Of a DNA stretch of 64,000 nucleotides, positions 53,566 to 62,313 are shown piece after piece (the stretch's first letter is position 1; each line of letters begins with the position of its first letter). The notes beneath the pieces were generated by a model that had not been told where the DNA came from, made no database searches, and saw nothing but the letters and a program-made list of their open reading frames with translations. The stretch comes from Burkholderiales bacterium (GTDB lineage Bacteria; Pseudomonadota; Gammaproteobacteria; Burkholderiales; SG8-39): NCBI GenBank assembly GCA_020848075.1, contig JADLAV010000018.1:62001-126000 (forward strand), written 5' to 3'. Made by a program: the position numbers and the translations under genes.

Positions 53566-54355
53566 CGATCCGCACCCGCAGCGCATTCTCCTCGTCGAGC
53601 GCGAGCACGACCGTCGCATCCGCTGCGCGCGCGACGGGCGCGAGGAGCGCGAGCGCGCGCGTCACGGGATTGGCGAGCCGCAGTGCGTCGAGCTCCGGCG
53701 AGCGCATCCCCGTGACCTCAGCCGTCGCGCCCGGGATGAGCTCGAGCGAGAGCCGGGCGAGATGCTGCGCGCGCGGCTGCGGGCCGAGCACGAACGCGAG
53801 CCCCGCGGCGCAGGCGACCGGATGCAGCGCGCGGAGCGGAGCGGGCATCGGCAAGTCATAGCCGACCAGCAACATGTCGCGGCGCTCGATGTTCGCCTGG
53901 ATGGCCGCCTCCAGGAGGCCGGCCGCGAACATGTCGTCCTGCCCGATGATCGCGCTGCTCGGCGCGCGGCACTGCACGGCGATGGTCCAGTACCCGCTCG
54001 CCGCGTTCTGCACCGAGTTGTGGAAGCGCGTGGGCGAGACTTCGGGCGTTGCGGCCGCGAGCGACGTGCACATCTGGTGCAGGTTCTCGCCGTCGCCGTC
54101 GGACGAGGCGAACACGCTCGCCAAGGTGCCGGCGTCGACGCCGGCGTGCGCCACCGCTTCCTGGGCGACCGCGATCGCGAGCCGCACCGCGGCCCCCGCG
54201 CGCCGGCGCTCGGCGGCGGGCAGCGCGTCGGGTACCGCGTGCGCGAGCGGTCCGGGCGCATAGCGCGCGCCGCCGGCGAGGAGCGCGCGCAGCGCGTCCC
54301 AGTCCCGCACGCCCGGGGCGGCGAAGCCGATGCCGGCGAGGTGGACCTGGATCAC
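53552..54355 (-). CDS. Ketosynthase-like chain-length-factor protein
   Basis: 267 residues from GTG 54355 (GTGA overlap with the ketosynthase gene). A thiolase-fold half protein (PF13723-like): IQVHLAGIGFAAPGVRDWDA, SVFASSDGDGENLHQMCTSL, PTRFHNSVQNAASGYWTIAV. The usual active-site Cys is replaced in the NSVQNAASGYW stretch, as expected for a chain-length factor that dimerises with the catalytic ketosynthase encoded next door. Confidence 0.85.
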   Translation of the reverse strand: MIQVHLAGIGFAAPGVRDWDALRALLAGGARYAPGPLAHAVPDALPAAERRRAGAAVRLAIAVAQEAVAHAGVDAGTLASVFASSDGDGENLHQMCTSLAAATPEVSPTRFHNSVQNAASGYWTIAVQCRAPSSAIIGQDDMFAAGLLEAAIQANIERRDMLLVGYDLPMPAPLRALHPVACAAGLAFVLGPQPRAQHLARLSLELIPGATAEVTGMRSPELDALRLANPVTRALALLAPVARAADATVVLALDEENALRVRIDVAR

Positions 54356-55539
54356 GGCGTCCGCGCGAAGACGAGGCTCGCGTTGTTGCCGCCGAAGCCG
54401 AGCGCGTTCACGAGCACCGCGTTCAGCCGACGCTCGGCCGTCTCGAGGATAATGCTCGTGCCGCACGATGGATCGACGGCAGTCGTGTTCGCCGTGCCCG
54501 GGATGAAGCCGTCCTCGAGCGAGAGCAGCGCGGCGACTGCGCCCACGATGCCGGCGGCGCCGAGCGTATGGCCGACGTGGCCCTTGATGGAAGTCACCGG
54601 AGTGCGCTCGCCGACGATGCCCGTAATGGCGCGCGCCTCGACCGCGTCGTTGTTGCGCGTCGCCGTGCCGTGCGCGTGGACGCAGCCGATGTCGCGCGCG
54701 GCGAGGCCGCTCGCAGCGAGGGCCGCCGTCATGGCGAGCGCGGCGCCCCGGCCTTCGGGGTGCGGGGCGGACATGTGGTACGCATCGACGCTCTCGCCGT
54801 ACCCGGCGAGCGCGAGGCGCGGCGAACCCGCCGGCGCCCGCTCCAGGAGCGCGAATCCCGCGCCTTCGCCGAGCGACAGACCGTCACGCGCGACGTCGAA
54901 CGGCCGGCACGGCGTCGACGAGACGAGTTGCAACGATCCGAACCCGTACAGCGTCGTGGCACACAGGCTGTCGACACCGCCGACCAGCGCGGCGTCGCAG
55001 AGCCCTGCGGAGATCCAGCGCGCCGCCGTCGCGAACACCTTCGCGCTCGACGAGCAGGCGGTCGAGATCGTCAGCATCGGCCCGCGGAGCGCCGTCGCGC
55101 GGCGCACGAATTCCCCCAGCGCGGCGAAGTTGTGGACCGTCGCGTAGCGCACGCTCGCGGGGAGCGCACCGGTCGCCGGGTCACGGGCGCGATACCCGAG
55201 CTCGGTTTCCAGAATGCCCGAGGTGCTCGTGCCGACGATCGTCGCCACGCGGGCGGCGCCGTGTCGTGCGCGAGCGGCCGCGACTGCCTCGTGAAAACCA
55301 TCCTGCTGCAGCGCGAGCCACGCGAGCCGATGGTTGCGGCACTCGAACTCGGCGAGGTGCGCGGGCAATGCGATCGACTCGAGGCCGGCGACGCGGCCCA
55401 CGAAACCGCCGGACGGCGCATGAGCGAAGTCGTTCGGCGCGAGCCCGGTGCGTTTGGCGAGCAGGCTCTCGCGCGTCGGTGCGCGCCCGGCGCCGGCGGC
55501 GGTCACCGCGGTGTAGGCATTGACGAAAAGCGGCTGCAC
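54352..55539 (-). CDS. Beta-ketoacyl-ACP synthase (FabF type, aryl polyene)
   Basis: 395 residues from GTG 55539. Catalytic Cys in TISTACSSSAKV, His in CVHAHGTATRNND and second His in IKGHVGHTLGAAG complete the Cys-His-His triad; GFGGNNASLVF near the C-terminus is also typical. Extends ACP-bound chains; partnered with the downstream chain-length-factor-like protein. Confidence 0.92.
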   Translation of the reverse strand: MQPLFVNAYTAVTAAGAGRAPTRESLLAKRTGLAPNDFAHAPSGGFVGRVAGLESIALPAHLAEFECRNHRLAWLALQQDGFHEAVAAARARHGAARVATIVGTSTSGILETELGYRARDPATGALPASVRYATVHNFAALGEFVRRATALRGPMLTISTACSSSAKVFATAARWISAGLCDAALVGGVDSLCATTLYGFGSLQLVSSTPCRPFDVARDGLSLGEGAGFALLERAPAGSPRLALAGYGESVDAYHMSAPHPEGRGAALAMTAALAASGLAARDIGCVHAHGTATRNNDAVEARAITGIVGERTPVTSIKGHVGHTLGAAGIVGAVAALLSLEDGFIPGTANTTAVDPSCGTSIILETAERRLNAVLVNALGFGGNNASLVFARTP

Positions 55540-55636
55540 GGCGCGAGTGGAGAACCTCGCATCGAGTATAGCAAAGCGCTTCGCGCGCTCCGTGGCTGGG
55601 GAAGCGCCGATCAGGTCATTCCCGCGACCGGAGCGG

Positions 55637-57970
55637 TCAGCTTCGCGAGCGCGCCCGGGCGGCGGCGAAGACGAGCGACAGCACCGTCCCGAGCGCCACG
55701 GTTTCGCCGATCGCCCGGAGGATCGCGGTTCCCGAGAGCGCCAGCGCACCGAACGCGACCAGCGTCGTCGTTGCCGCGACGATGACCGCGTAGGCGCCGC
55801 GCAGTTTCTCGGCCTCGTCGGGGACGCGGCGATTGAAGAAGAGCGCGTAGTTCGTCCCGGTGCCGAGCACCAGGAGGAACGACACGAGGTGCAGGAGCGA
55901 GAGCCGTATGCCGCCGAGCACGAGCGCGGCGGCGGTTACGCTCGTCGCGGCGAGGACCGGCAGCATGACGTCGGCGGCCGCGCGCCCGCTGCGAAGCCCG
56001 ACCCAGAGCACGCCGCCGATCAGGATGACACCGGCCGCCGACAGCGCGAGCGCCTGATCGCGGTAGCCGCGGAGCATCGCTTCCGACTCCCCCTTGAGAT
56101 CGAAGGCCCACACCGCCGGATCGGCGAGACCGGCGATCATGCGCTGGAGCGCGCCGGGGTCGGCTACGCCCGAGAGCGGAGCGAGTCCCACCCAGTGCCC
56201 GCCTTGCTCGAAGAGCAGCGCACGCAGTGCGACGCCCCATGCCGTGCCCGCGAAGTCCTCTGGCTCGAGCAGCGGCGCCGCACGCGCCTCGGCGGCGTCG
56301 GCGATGAACAGCGCGAAGAGGCCTTCGCGGAACGGCAGCCCGGCGGTTGCACGCGCCAGCCGTGCCGCGAGCGTACCGGCGTCGGGCAGCGCTGCGCGCC
56401 GCGCGCTCTGGGTCGCCGCGCTCGGCAGGTAGCGCGCCGGTGTATCGAAGTCGCGGACGGCGCCGCGCGCGACGAGCCCCGCGAGGTGCGGCGCGAGCGT
56501 CTCGAAGCGCGCCAGTACGTCGTCGCGGGTCGCGGCGGTGACCACGACCAGGTGGCGCACGTCGGGCGCGCCGAGCGCCTCGCGCAGCTCGCTGTCGCGC
56601 GACTTGGCCGCTTCGGAGACCGGGCTCAAGGCTGCGATATCGTTCTCCCAGAGCGTCGCATGGCGCAGGCCGACCACGACGATGCCGGCAACGAGCGCGA
56701 GCGGCACGAGCGGCGCGGCGCGGCGAGCGTTTGGCGCGAGCGCTGCGAGCGGCCCGGCGAGCGGCACCGCTTGCGCACTGCGCGCGGCCCAGCGCTCCGG
56801 AACGAGCGCCGGCAGGACGTAGCGCGCGACGAGTCCGGCGGCGAGCGCGCCGACGGCGATGAGCAGGCCAAGCTGCGCGAGGCCGGTGAAGCTCGATGCC
56901 AGCATCGCGAGCGAGCCGAAGACCGTGGTGAGCACGGCAAGCCGCAGCGTCGGCCAGACGCGCCGCGCGATGGCGGCGAGTGTCTCGCCCGGCGCGCGCT
57001 GGGCGAGCACGTAGGTTGCGTAATCCGCAGCCTCGCCGATCAGCGTCGCGCCGAACCCGAGCGTGATGCCGTGCACGCTGCCGAACGCGAGGCTGACCGC
57101 CGCCATCCCGGCCAGCATGCCGCTCGCCACCGGCAGCGCGCCGAACCCGACGAGCGTCGTGCTGCGGTACGCCGCGAGCAGGACGAGCGCGACGCCGCAG
57201 CCGGCGAGTGCCGAGAGCCGCCAGGCATCGGCCTCGATCTCGGCACGAGACTGCACCGCGAACACCGGCGGCCCGGACAGCACGAGCCGCATGTCCGGCC
57301 GGGTGCGCGTCGCCGCGAACGCGGCTTCGATCGCAGCCTGGACGCGGGCCTGGGCGTCGAGATCGTAACCGGGCGCGCGGGTCTCGGCGGTGAGCAGCGC
57401 CCGCGTGCCCGCGGGATCGAACCAGACGCCCTGCCGGGTCGCGGGCTGATGGCGTCCAAGGTGCGGCGCGAGCGCCGCCGCGGTTTCGCCCGTCGGGTCG
57501 GCTGCGAGCATGGGGCGAACGAGCGGCCCGAGCGGCGTAGCGAGCAGCTCGAGGGTGCCCTCGAGCGCGGTCCGGAGACCCTGCTCGGTGAAGCGCTCGG
57601 GCGTGACCGCGGGGCTCAGCAGATAGCGGTGAGCGAAGAGCGCGTCGCGGTCCGCCCTTGCGAGCGCGGTCTCGCCGTTCGCCACGTAACCGAACGCGGC
57701 ACTTGCACGCAGCCGCCGGGCGAGCGCGCGGCTCGACGCAGCGAGTTCACGCTCGTCGGCGCCCTCGAGCGCGATCAGCAGCAGGCGCGCGGCCACGCCG
57801 TCGCGGAGTTGCCCGATCAGCAGCTCCTGGGCAGGGGTCTTGGAGCGCGGCAGGAATGCGGTGAGGTCGGTGGTGTAGCTCGTGCGCGCGACCACGAGCC
57901 ATAAGCATGCTGCGACCGCGACGATCCAGATGGCGAGCGGCAAGGCGCGAGCCGCGCCAGGCCGACTCAT
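55637..57970 (-). CDS. MMPL/RND-type lipid exporter
   Basis: 777 residues with about 12 membrane helices in two halves, each with a large periplasmic loop after the first helix (SYTTDLTAFLPRSKTPAQEL; ENDIAALSPVSEAAKSRDSE). The helix-4/5-like segment GFGATLIGEAADYATYVLAQ and FLLVLGTGTNYALFFNRRVP are the family's proton-relay-type regions. Aryl polyene clusters always carry such an exporter. Overlaps the LolA-like stop by four bases (ATGA). Confidence 0.9.
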   Translation of the reverse strand: MSRPGAARALPLAIWIVAVAACLWLVVARTSYTTDLTAFLPRSKTPAQELLIGQLRDGVAARLLLIALEGADERELAASSRALARRLRASAAFGYVANGETALARADRDALFAHRYLLSPAVTPERFTEQGLRTALEGTLELLATPLGPLVRPMLAADPTGETAAALAPHLGRHQPATRQGVWFDPAGTRALLTAETRAPGYDLDAQARVQAAIEAAFAATRTRPDMRLVLSGPPVFAVQSRAEIEADAWRLSALAGCGVALVLLAAYRSTTLVGFGALPVASGMLAGMAAVSLAFGSVHGITLGFGATLIGEAADYATYVLAQRAPGETLAAIARRVWPTLRLAVLTTVFGSLAMLASSFTGLAQLGLLIAVGALAAGLVARYVLPALVPERWAARSAQAVPLAGPLAALAPNARRAAPLVPLALVAGIVVVGLRHATLWENDIAALSPVSEAAKSRDSELREALGAPDVRHLVVVTAATRDDVLARFETLAPHLAGLVARGAVRDFDTPARYLPSAATQSARRAALPDAGTLAARLARATAGLPFREGLFALFIADAAEARAAPLLEPEDFAGTAWGVALRALLFEQGGHWVGLAPLSGVADPGALQRMIAGLADPAVWAFDLKGESEAMLRGYRDQALALSAAGVILIGGVLWVGLRSGRAAADVMLPVLAATSVTAAALVLGGIRLSLLHLVSFLLVLGTGTNYALFFNRRVPDEAEKLRGAYAVIVAATTTLVAFGALALSGTAILRAIGETVALGTVLSLVFAAARARSRS

Positions 57971-58587
57971 TTCGCGCTCCCGGGGGGCTCGTCGGTGAAC
58001 CGGGTCACGACGCGGTCGCCGCTTCGCTCGAGCACTTCCATGCTGCGGATCCGGTCGCCCTGGCCGGCGATCCGCACGCTCGTGATGAGCTCGGCGACTT
58101 CCGGATCGGCGGGCAGCAGGGCGAGGACCCAGTCCTCGCGCGCCCCGGAAAACACCACGCCGTAGTGCCGGCGTAGGCGAGCCAGATCCCCGGCGAGGGT
58201 CGCGCGGATGGCATCGATGAACGCGCGTAGCAGCGGCAGTGCGTCCAGGCGGAGCGTCCGCGTCGTGTCGCCGCGCTCGATCGTGAGCCGATCGCCCTCG
58301 ATCGTGTAGCGCTCCGCAAACGGCGTCGCCACGCGCCGTTCGAGGCGTTCGTCGCCGCCTGGCGCGCGCCGGTAGCGCAGCCCGCCGGTCGTGACGAGCG
58401 GCTCGCGCAGCGCATCGGAGTGGCGCGTCTCGATGAATCGCACCGCGGACTCCGGCCGCTTCGCGAGCGCGGCCATGAGCTCCTCGACACCGAACGGCGT
58501 ATCGGCGGCGTGCGCGAGGGCCGCCGCGACGAGCGCGGTCGCCGCAGCGAGCGCAACGCGCGAGAGCGCGGCCGCGGAACGGCTCAG
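57967..58587 (-). CDS. LolA-like outer-membrane lipoprotein carrier protein
   Basis: 206 residues if begun at CTG 58587, which gives an ideal signal peptide (SRSAAALSRVALAAATALVA...AHA). The mature domain is LolA-like: FGVEELMAALAKRPESAVRF, IETRHSDALREPLVTTGGLR, RVATPFAERYTIEGDRLTIE. The CTG overlaps the acyltransferase stop (CTGA) with GAAGGGG seven bases upstream. An in-frame ATG at 58617 is the alternative, adding ten Arg/Gly-rich residues without a ribosome-binding site. A periplasmic chaperone for the lipid product is likely. Confidence 0.82.
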   Translation of the reverse strand: MSRSAAALSRVALAAATALVAAALAHAADTPFGVEELMAALAKRPESAVRFIETRHSDALREPLVTTGGLRYRRAPGGDERLERRVATPFAERYTIEGDRLTIERGDTTRTLRLDALPLLRAFIDAIRATLAGDLARLRRHYGVVFSGAREDWVLALLPADPEVAELITSVRIAGQGDRIRSMEVLERSGDRVVTRFTDEPPGSAK

Positions 58588-59510
58588 CCGCGCGCCCCTT
58601 CGTCGGGCGCCGCCCATGCGTCGAAGAAGTTGAACCAGTTGTACGGCGCGAGGCGCGTGTAGTGCTCGAGTCGCGTCGCGTACGCGCGGGCGAGCGCGGC
58701 CACGGCAGCCCCGCGCTCGGCCCGGGGGAGCGAGATCCGCTCCCGGAAGAGCTCGAAGTGGACGTCGTAGCGCCGTCCGCCGCGGTAGAGCCCGAAGCCG
58801 AGCACGACGGGCGCGCCGAGCACGGCGGCGAGCGTGAACGGGCCCGCGGGCAGCCACGTCGTCCCCCCGAGAAAGCTGCAGCCGATCGCCTCGTCGCCGC
58901 GGCGCAGCCGGTCCGCGAGCACCCCGAGGAGCGCGCCTTCCTCGAGCCGCTGCTTGGCGCGGATGAGCGAGTCCGGTGCGCCGACGTTGATGATGTCGTC
59001 GGCGAGCTCGGGGTTGAGCGCCGCGAAGATCCGCGTCATCTTCCGGGCGTTCGCGTTGTCCATCAGCATGGCGACCTTCCAGCGCGGTCCGGAGAGCGCC
59101 GCCGCCCGCAGCACCTCGAAGCTGCCGAGATGCGCGCCGATCAGCACGCACCCGCTGCCGCCCGCCATCGCGTGCTCGACGGCCTCGGTGCCGTGCAGCC
59201 GGACGTCGAAATGCTCGTAGCGGCCCGACAGGAAGTACACGCGGTCGACCAGCGTGGAAGCGAATGCATGGTAGTGCCGGTAGACGTCGGCGAGCGTCGG
59301 CGGCCGATCGAGCACCCGCGCGAGATACTCGCGTGATGCGCGGCGCGGCTTGACCGAGAAGACGACGAAGTACGCGACGACCACGGGCAGGAGCGCGCGC
59401 GCCGGCGCGCGCCCGAGCCGCCGCGTGATCCAGACGATCAGGCGGACGAGGATCGGACTCCCGCGCTCGCGCGCTTCGAGCCAGGCGGGCTCAATCCCGG
59501 TCGCCGGCAT
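58584..59510 (-). CDS. LpxL/HtrB-type acyltransferase
   Basis: 308 residues from ATG 59510. After an N-terminal membrane helix (RALLPVVVAYFVVFSV) the acyltransferase core shows CVLIGAHLGSFEVLRAAALS (H-x4-E-type HLGSFE), MLMDNANARKMTRIFA, LLGVLADRLRRGDEA and FLGGTTWLPAGPFTLAAVLG. Transfers an acyl chain to a lipid or sugar acceptor at the inner membrane; in aryl polyene clusters it helps link the polyene to its lipid anchor. Overlaps the upstream dehydratase by 20 bases. Confidence 0.9.
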   Translation of the reverse strand: MPATGIEPAWLEARERGSPILVRLIVWITRRLGRAPARALLPVVVAYFVVFSVKPRRASREYLARVLDRPPTLADVYRHYHAFASTLVDRVYFLSGRYEHFDVRLHGTEAVEHAMAGGSGCVLIGAHLGSFEVLRAAALSGPRWKVAMLMDNANARKMTRIFAALNPELADDIINVGAPDSLIRAKQRLEEGALLGVLADRLRRGDEAIGCSFLGGTTWLPAGPFTLAAVLGAPVVLGFGLYRGGRRYDVHFELFRERISLPRAERGAAVAALARAYATRLEHYTRLAPYNWFNFFDAWAAPDEGARG

Positions 59511-59829
59511 CGGAGGCGAATCGGAAGATGCCGCTGGCGATGACGTGTCCGCCGGCACGGCACTCGAAGCGGGCTGCGATGTGACCGTTCTCACGGTCGA
59601 ACCGCGGGAACGCGATGGTGCACGGCGCGCCGGGGGCGAGCGGCGCGTGGAACTTCGCCTGCGGGATGCCGATGAGACGTAGCCCTCCCAGGCGAGGGGC
59701 GAGCAGGGCTTCGACCGCGGCCTGCGCGTGCGCCAGCACGAGCACGCCTGGGACCACCGGATTGCCGGGGAAGTGCCCCGGAAGCGCGGGGTGGTCGGGT
59801 GCGACGACGAAGCGTGCGTCGGATTCCAT
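59491..59829 (-). CDS. Short hot-dog dehydratase (ApeI-like)
   Basis: 112 residues. HPALPGHFPGNPVVPGVLVL contains the FabZ-type catalytic His region (PGHFPGNPVVPG), and the central helix AHAQAAVEALLA follows. FDRENGHIAARFECRAGGHV completes the sheet. Shorter than housekeeping FabZ (about 150). One of two dehydratases in the cluster, as in characterised aryl polyene loci. Confidence 0.88.
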   Translation of the reverse strand: MESDARFVVAPDHPALPGHFPGNPVVPGVLVLAHAQAAVEALLAPRLGGLRLIGIPQAKFHAPLAPGAPCTIAFPRFDRENGHIAARFECRAGGHVIASGIFRFASDAGDRD

Positions 59830-59847
59830 GCGGCGCGGCGCGAAGGG

Positions 59848-61182
59848 CTAGCGCGTTGCTTCGGCCTCGAGGACGCGCAGCGCCTCGAGCGGCAGCTTGC
59901 CGGTGGCGGCGCGCGGGAGCTGCGCCACTTTCACGAGCGGACGCGGCAGGAACGCCGGGTCGATCGCGCGGCGCAGCGCTTCGAGGATCTCGCCCTCGGT
60001 GAGGTCCGGCGCAACCACGAACGCCATGACGCGCACGACGTGGCCGTCCGGGGCGTCCGGGACGTGGAACACGCCGTCCAGAACGCCCGGGATCTCGGCG
60101 AGCTTGTGGTTCAGATCGCCGAGCGAGGCGCGTTTGCCGGCGATGTTGACGAGGTCGCGCGACCGGCCCTCGAGGAGGAACTCGACATCGCTTCGCCGGC
60201 GCAGGACGTCGGTCGCGCGCACGCAGCCGTGCACGTGCCCGCCGATGAACGCCCAGCCGTCGCCGGCGGGCACCAGCCGGATGCCTGCCATGGTGCGCCA
60301 TGCAGCGCTCGCGACGGTGCGGCGGGTCGCGATCATTCCGGCCTCGCTGCACCCGTAGATCTCCATCACGCGCGCGCAGAACCGGCGCTCGGCTGCCGCG
60401 GCGAGCTCCGGGGCGAGGGGGGCGGCCGCGGAGAGGAGCAGCGCGAGCTCGGGGAGTGCGGTGCCGCCCTCGATGCACGCGCGCACGTGGATCGGCGTCG
60501 TCACCAGCACGCGCGGCGCCGGCAGCTCGGCAAGCGCCGCCTGGACGTCGGCGGCGAGCAGTGGCCGGGCCGGGTGGACCGTGCCGCCGAGCATGAGCGG
60601 CAAGAGCACGGTCGATTCCAGGCCGTACATGTGCTGCGGGGGCACCGTGCCGAGGAGATTGACGGCGCCGCGGGAGAGCGCGAGCGCGGCGCCTTCGGCC
60701 CGCGCGCCGGCGACGAGATTGCCCCAGCGCTTCAGGTTCGGCTGCGGCTCGCCCGTGCTCCCCGAGGTGAACACGATGGCGGCGGGATGATCCGCGTCGA
60801 CCACCGGCGCGTGCCGGGGACCGCGTGCGGTGACCGGGACCTCGGGATAGGCGAGCAGTTGCGCGTCGGGCGGTGGCGCCGGCGCGTCGGCGACAACCCC
60901 GCAGCCAGGATGGGCGGCGAGCACCTGCGCGAGCGCCCGCTCCGTGCGATTCGGCGGCAGCAGGCTCGTCTTGCCGGCGACGAGCGCCGCGGCGAACGTG
61001 ACCATGAACCGATACCGGTCCTCGCACAGGTTCACCACGTGCGAACCGGCCGGGAGCACGCCGGCGACGTGCTCGACCTCGGCGAGGAAACGCGCGACGC
61101 GCACCGGCGCGCCGTTGCGCCAGGAGATCGGCTGCGTCGGCTCGGTGTGACCGACGAGCGCGAGGCGTGACGGCCGCGCCAT
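59848..61182 (-). CDS. AMP-forming acyl/aryl-acid ligase
   Basis: 444 residues, ANL superfamily. ATP-binding motif IVFTSGSTGEPQPNLKRW, MYGLESTVLLPLMLG, substrate motif EIYGCSEAGMIATR, and C-terminal Lys region with LVKVAQLPRAATGKLPLEAL. Compact compared with acyl-CoA ligases (about 550), as for cluster-encoded acyl-ACP ligases. Expected to activate the aryl starter (such as 4-hydroxybenzoate or a cinnamate) for loading on the ACP. Confidence 0.9.
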   Translation of the reverse strand: MARPSRLALVGHTEPTQPISWRNGAPVRVARFLAEVEHVAGVLPAGSHVVNLCEDRYRFMVTFAAALVAGKTSLLPPNRTERALAQVLAAHPGCGVVADAPAPPPDAQLLAYPEVPVTARGPRHAPVVDADHPAAIVFTSGSTGEPQPNLKRWGNLVAGARAEGAALALSRGAVNLLGTVPPQHMYGLESTVLLPLMLGGTVHPARPLLAADVQAALAELPAPRVLVTTPIHVRACIEGGTALPELALLLSAAAPLAPELAAAAERRFCARVMEIYGCSEAGMIATRRTVASAAWRTMAGIRLVPAGDGWAFIGGHVHGCVRATDVLRRRSDVEFLLEGRSRDLVNIAGKRASLGDLNHKLAEIPGVLDGVFHVPDAPDGHVVRVMAFVVAPDLTEGEILEALRRAIDPAFLPRPLVKVAQLPRAATGKLPLEALRVLEAEATR

Positions 61183-61189
61183 GGCCCGA

Positions 61190-61804
61190 TCAGCGAAAGA
61201 GCTCGGGCGCGCGCTCAGCGAGGCGCGCCGCGACTGCGACCGGGTTCACGTGCGAGTACTGCGGGTAGCGTCGGACCCGGTAAGGGTATTCCCCGAAGAA
61301 CAGCGCGGCGAGCGTGGCGTAGCCGAGCACGTTCGTGAAGAGCGACCAGGTCGCCGGTGCGGCGAGGCCCGCCAGCAGCACCGAGGCGATGGCCATCGCG
61401 AGCGGCAGGAGGGTCCATATCCAGGTGAGCGCGCGCGTGTACGCAGTGAGCTCCGGTGGCATGTGCTCGCCGCGGTCGACGAGGCGCGCCATACGCTCGA
61501 CGAGGGGCATGCGCCCCGGACGCAGCGTGTGGCCAAAGACCCACGCGATCCCGAGGTAGACAAGGATGGGCCAGACCACCGCGAAATGCGCCGCGGCGCG
61601 GTGGTCCAGCCAGGCGAAGCCGGCGACGCCGAGCGCCGCGAGCGCGAGCGCCCAGGGCGGAATCCAGCGGGCGCGGCCGCCGATCGCCACGCCGAGCGCC
61701 ACCAGCGCGGCGAAGGCGAGAAGGAGCGGCGTGCTGTCCCAGAGGATCGCGAGGTGCAGCACGAGCGGGCTCGTGCCGAGCATGGTCGCGGGGAGCCCTC
61801 TCAT
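61190..61804 (-). CDS. Polytopic membrane protein (COG4648-like) of aryl polyene clusters
   Basis: 204 residues, about six membrane helices (LLLAFAALVALGVAIGG, WALALAALGVAGFAWLDH, WPILVYLGIAWVFGHTLR, IWTLLPLAMAIASVLLAG). Loops contain HTLRPGRMPLVERMARLVDR and the C-terminus GEYPYRVRRYPQYSH. Such proteins are regular members of aryl polyene loci; function unknown. ATG 61804 overlaps the stop of a 55-codon frame. Confidence 0.82.
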   Translation of the reverse strand: MRGLPATMLGTSPLVLHLAILWDSTPLLLAFAALVALGVAIGGRARWIPPWALALAALGVAGFAWLDHRAAAHFAVVWPILVYLGIAWVFGHTLRPGRMPLVERMARLVDRGEHMPPELTAYTRALTWIWTLLPLAMAIASVLLAGLAAPATWSLFTNVLGYATLAALFFGEYPYRVRRYPQYSHVNPVAVAARLAERAPELFR

Positions 61805-61968
61805 GACACCGCCGGGTGACGAGGATCGTCCGTGCCGGCAGCCACCGCCGGCGCGTCGCGCGAAGGCGATTGGGAAAGCCCGGGTGCGAGCGCGGAGTAA
61901 GCCGCGTGCAGAGCCCCGCGCGTGTGATACCCGTGTGCGGCGACGTGTCCCGCGCGGGATGCGCTCAT
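61801..61968 (-). CDS. Small 55-aa frame between ACP and membrane protein genes
   Basis: Starts at an ATGA that overlaps the ACP stop and ends in an ATGA that overlaps the next start, which argues for real translation. The product (MSASRAGHVAAHGYHTRGAL...) has no recognised domain, no phosphopantetheine Ser motif and no hydrophobic segment. Many aryl polyene clusters have a second ACP here, so it may be a decayed ACP gene or a coupling frame. Confidence 0.4.
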   Translation of the reverse strand: MSASRAGHVAAHGYHTRGALHAAYSALAPGLSQSPSRDAPAVAAGTDDPRHPAVS

Positions 61969-62231
61969 CGTGCGCGCGTGTGCTCCACGTGCCGCGCGAG
62001 ATTGCGCAGCGACGCGAAGACCTGCCGGCTGGCATCGTCGTCGGCGCGGAGCTCCACGCCGTAGCGCTTCGCGATCGCGAGCGAGATTTCCAGCATGTCG
62101 ATGGAGTCGAGCCCGAGCCCCTCGCCGTAGAGCGGCGCCTCCGGGTCGATGTCTCCGGCCGGGACCTCGAGATTCAGCACCTCGACCATCAGTGCGGAGA
62201 TCTCGGCTTCGAGGGGCTTCTGCGCGGCCAT
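61965..62231 (-). CDS. Acyl carrier protein (aryl polyene)
   Basis: 88 residues. Phosphopantetheine Ser lies in EGLGLDSIDMLEISLAI (D-S-I/L motif). Acidic helix II and the opening LEAEISALMVEVLNLEVPAG are typical of type II ACPs. Carries the growing polyene chain between ligase, ketosynthase and dehydratases. Confidence 0.92.
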   Translation of the reverse strand: MAAQKPLEAEISALMVEVLNLEVPAGDIDPEAPLYGEGLGLDSIDMLEISLAIAKRYGVELRADDDASRQVFASLRNLARHVEHTRAR

Positions 62232-62313
62232 GCTCCGGTCTGTCCGCCAAGCAAAAAAGAGGGGCGTGATATTACTCGATTGCGGTCCGACTGTGCGGGT
62301 TCGACGCAAACGC

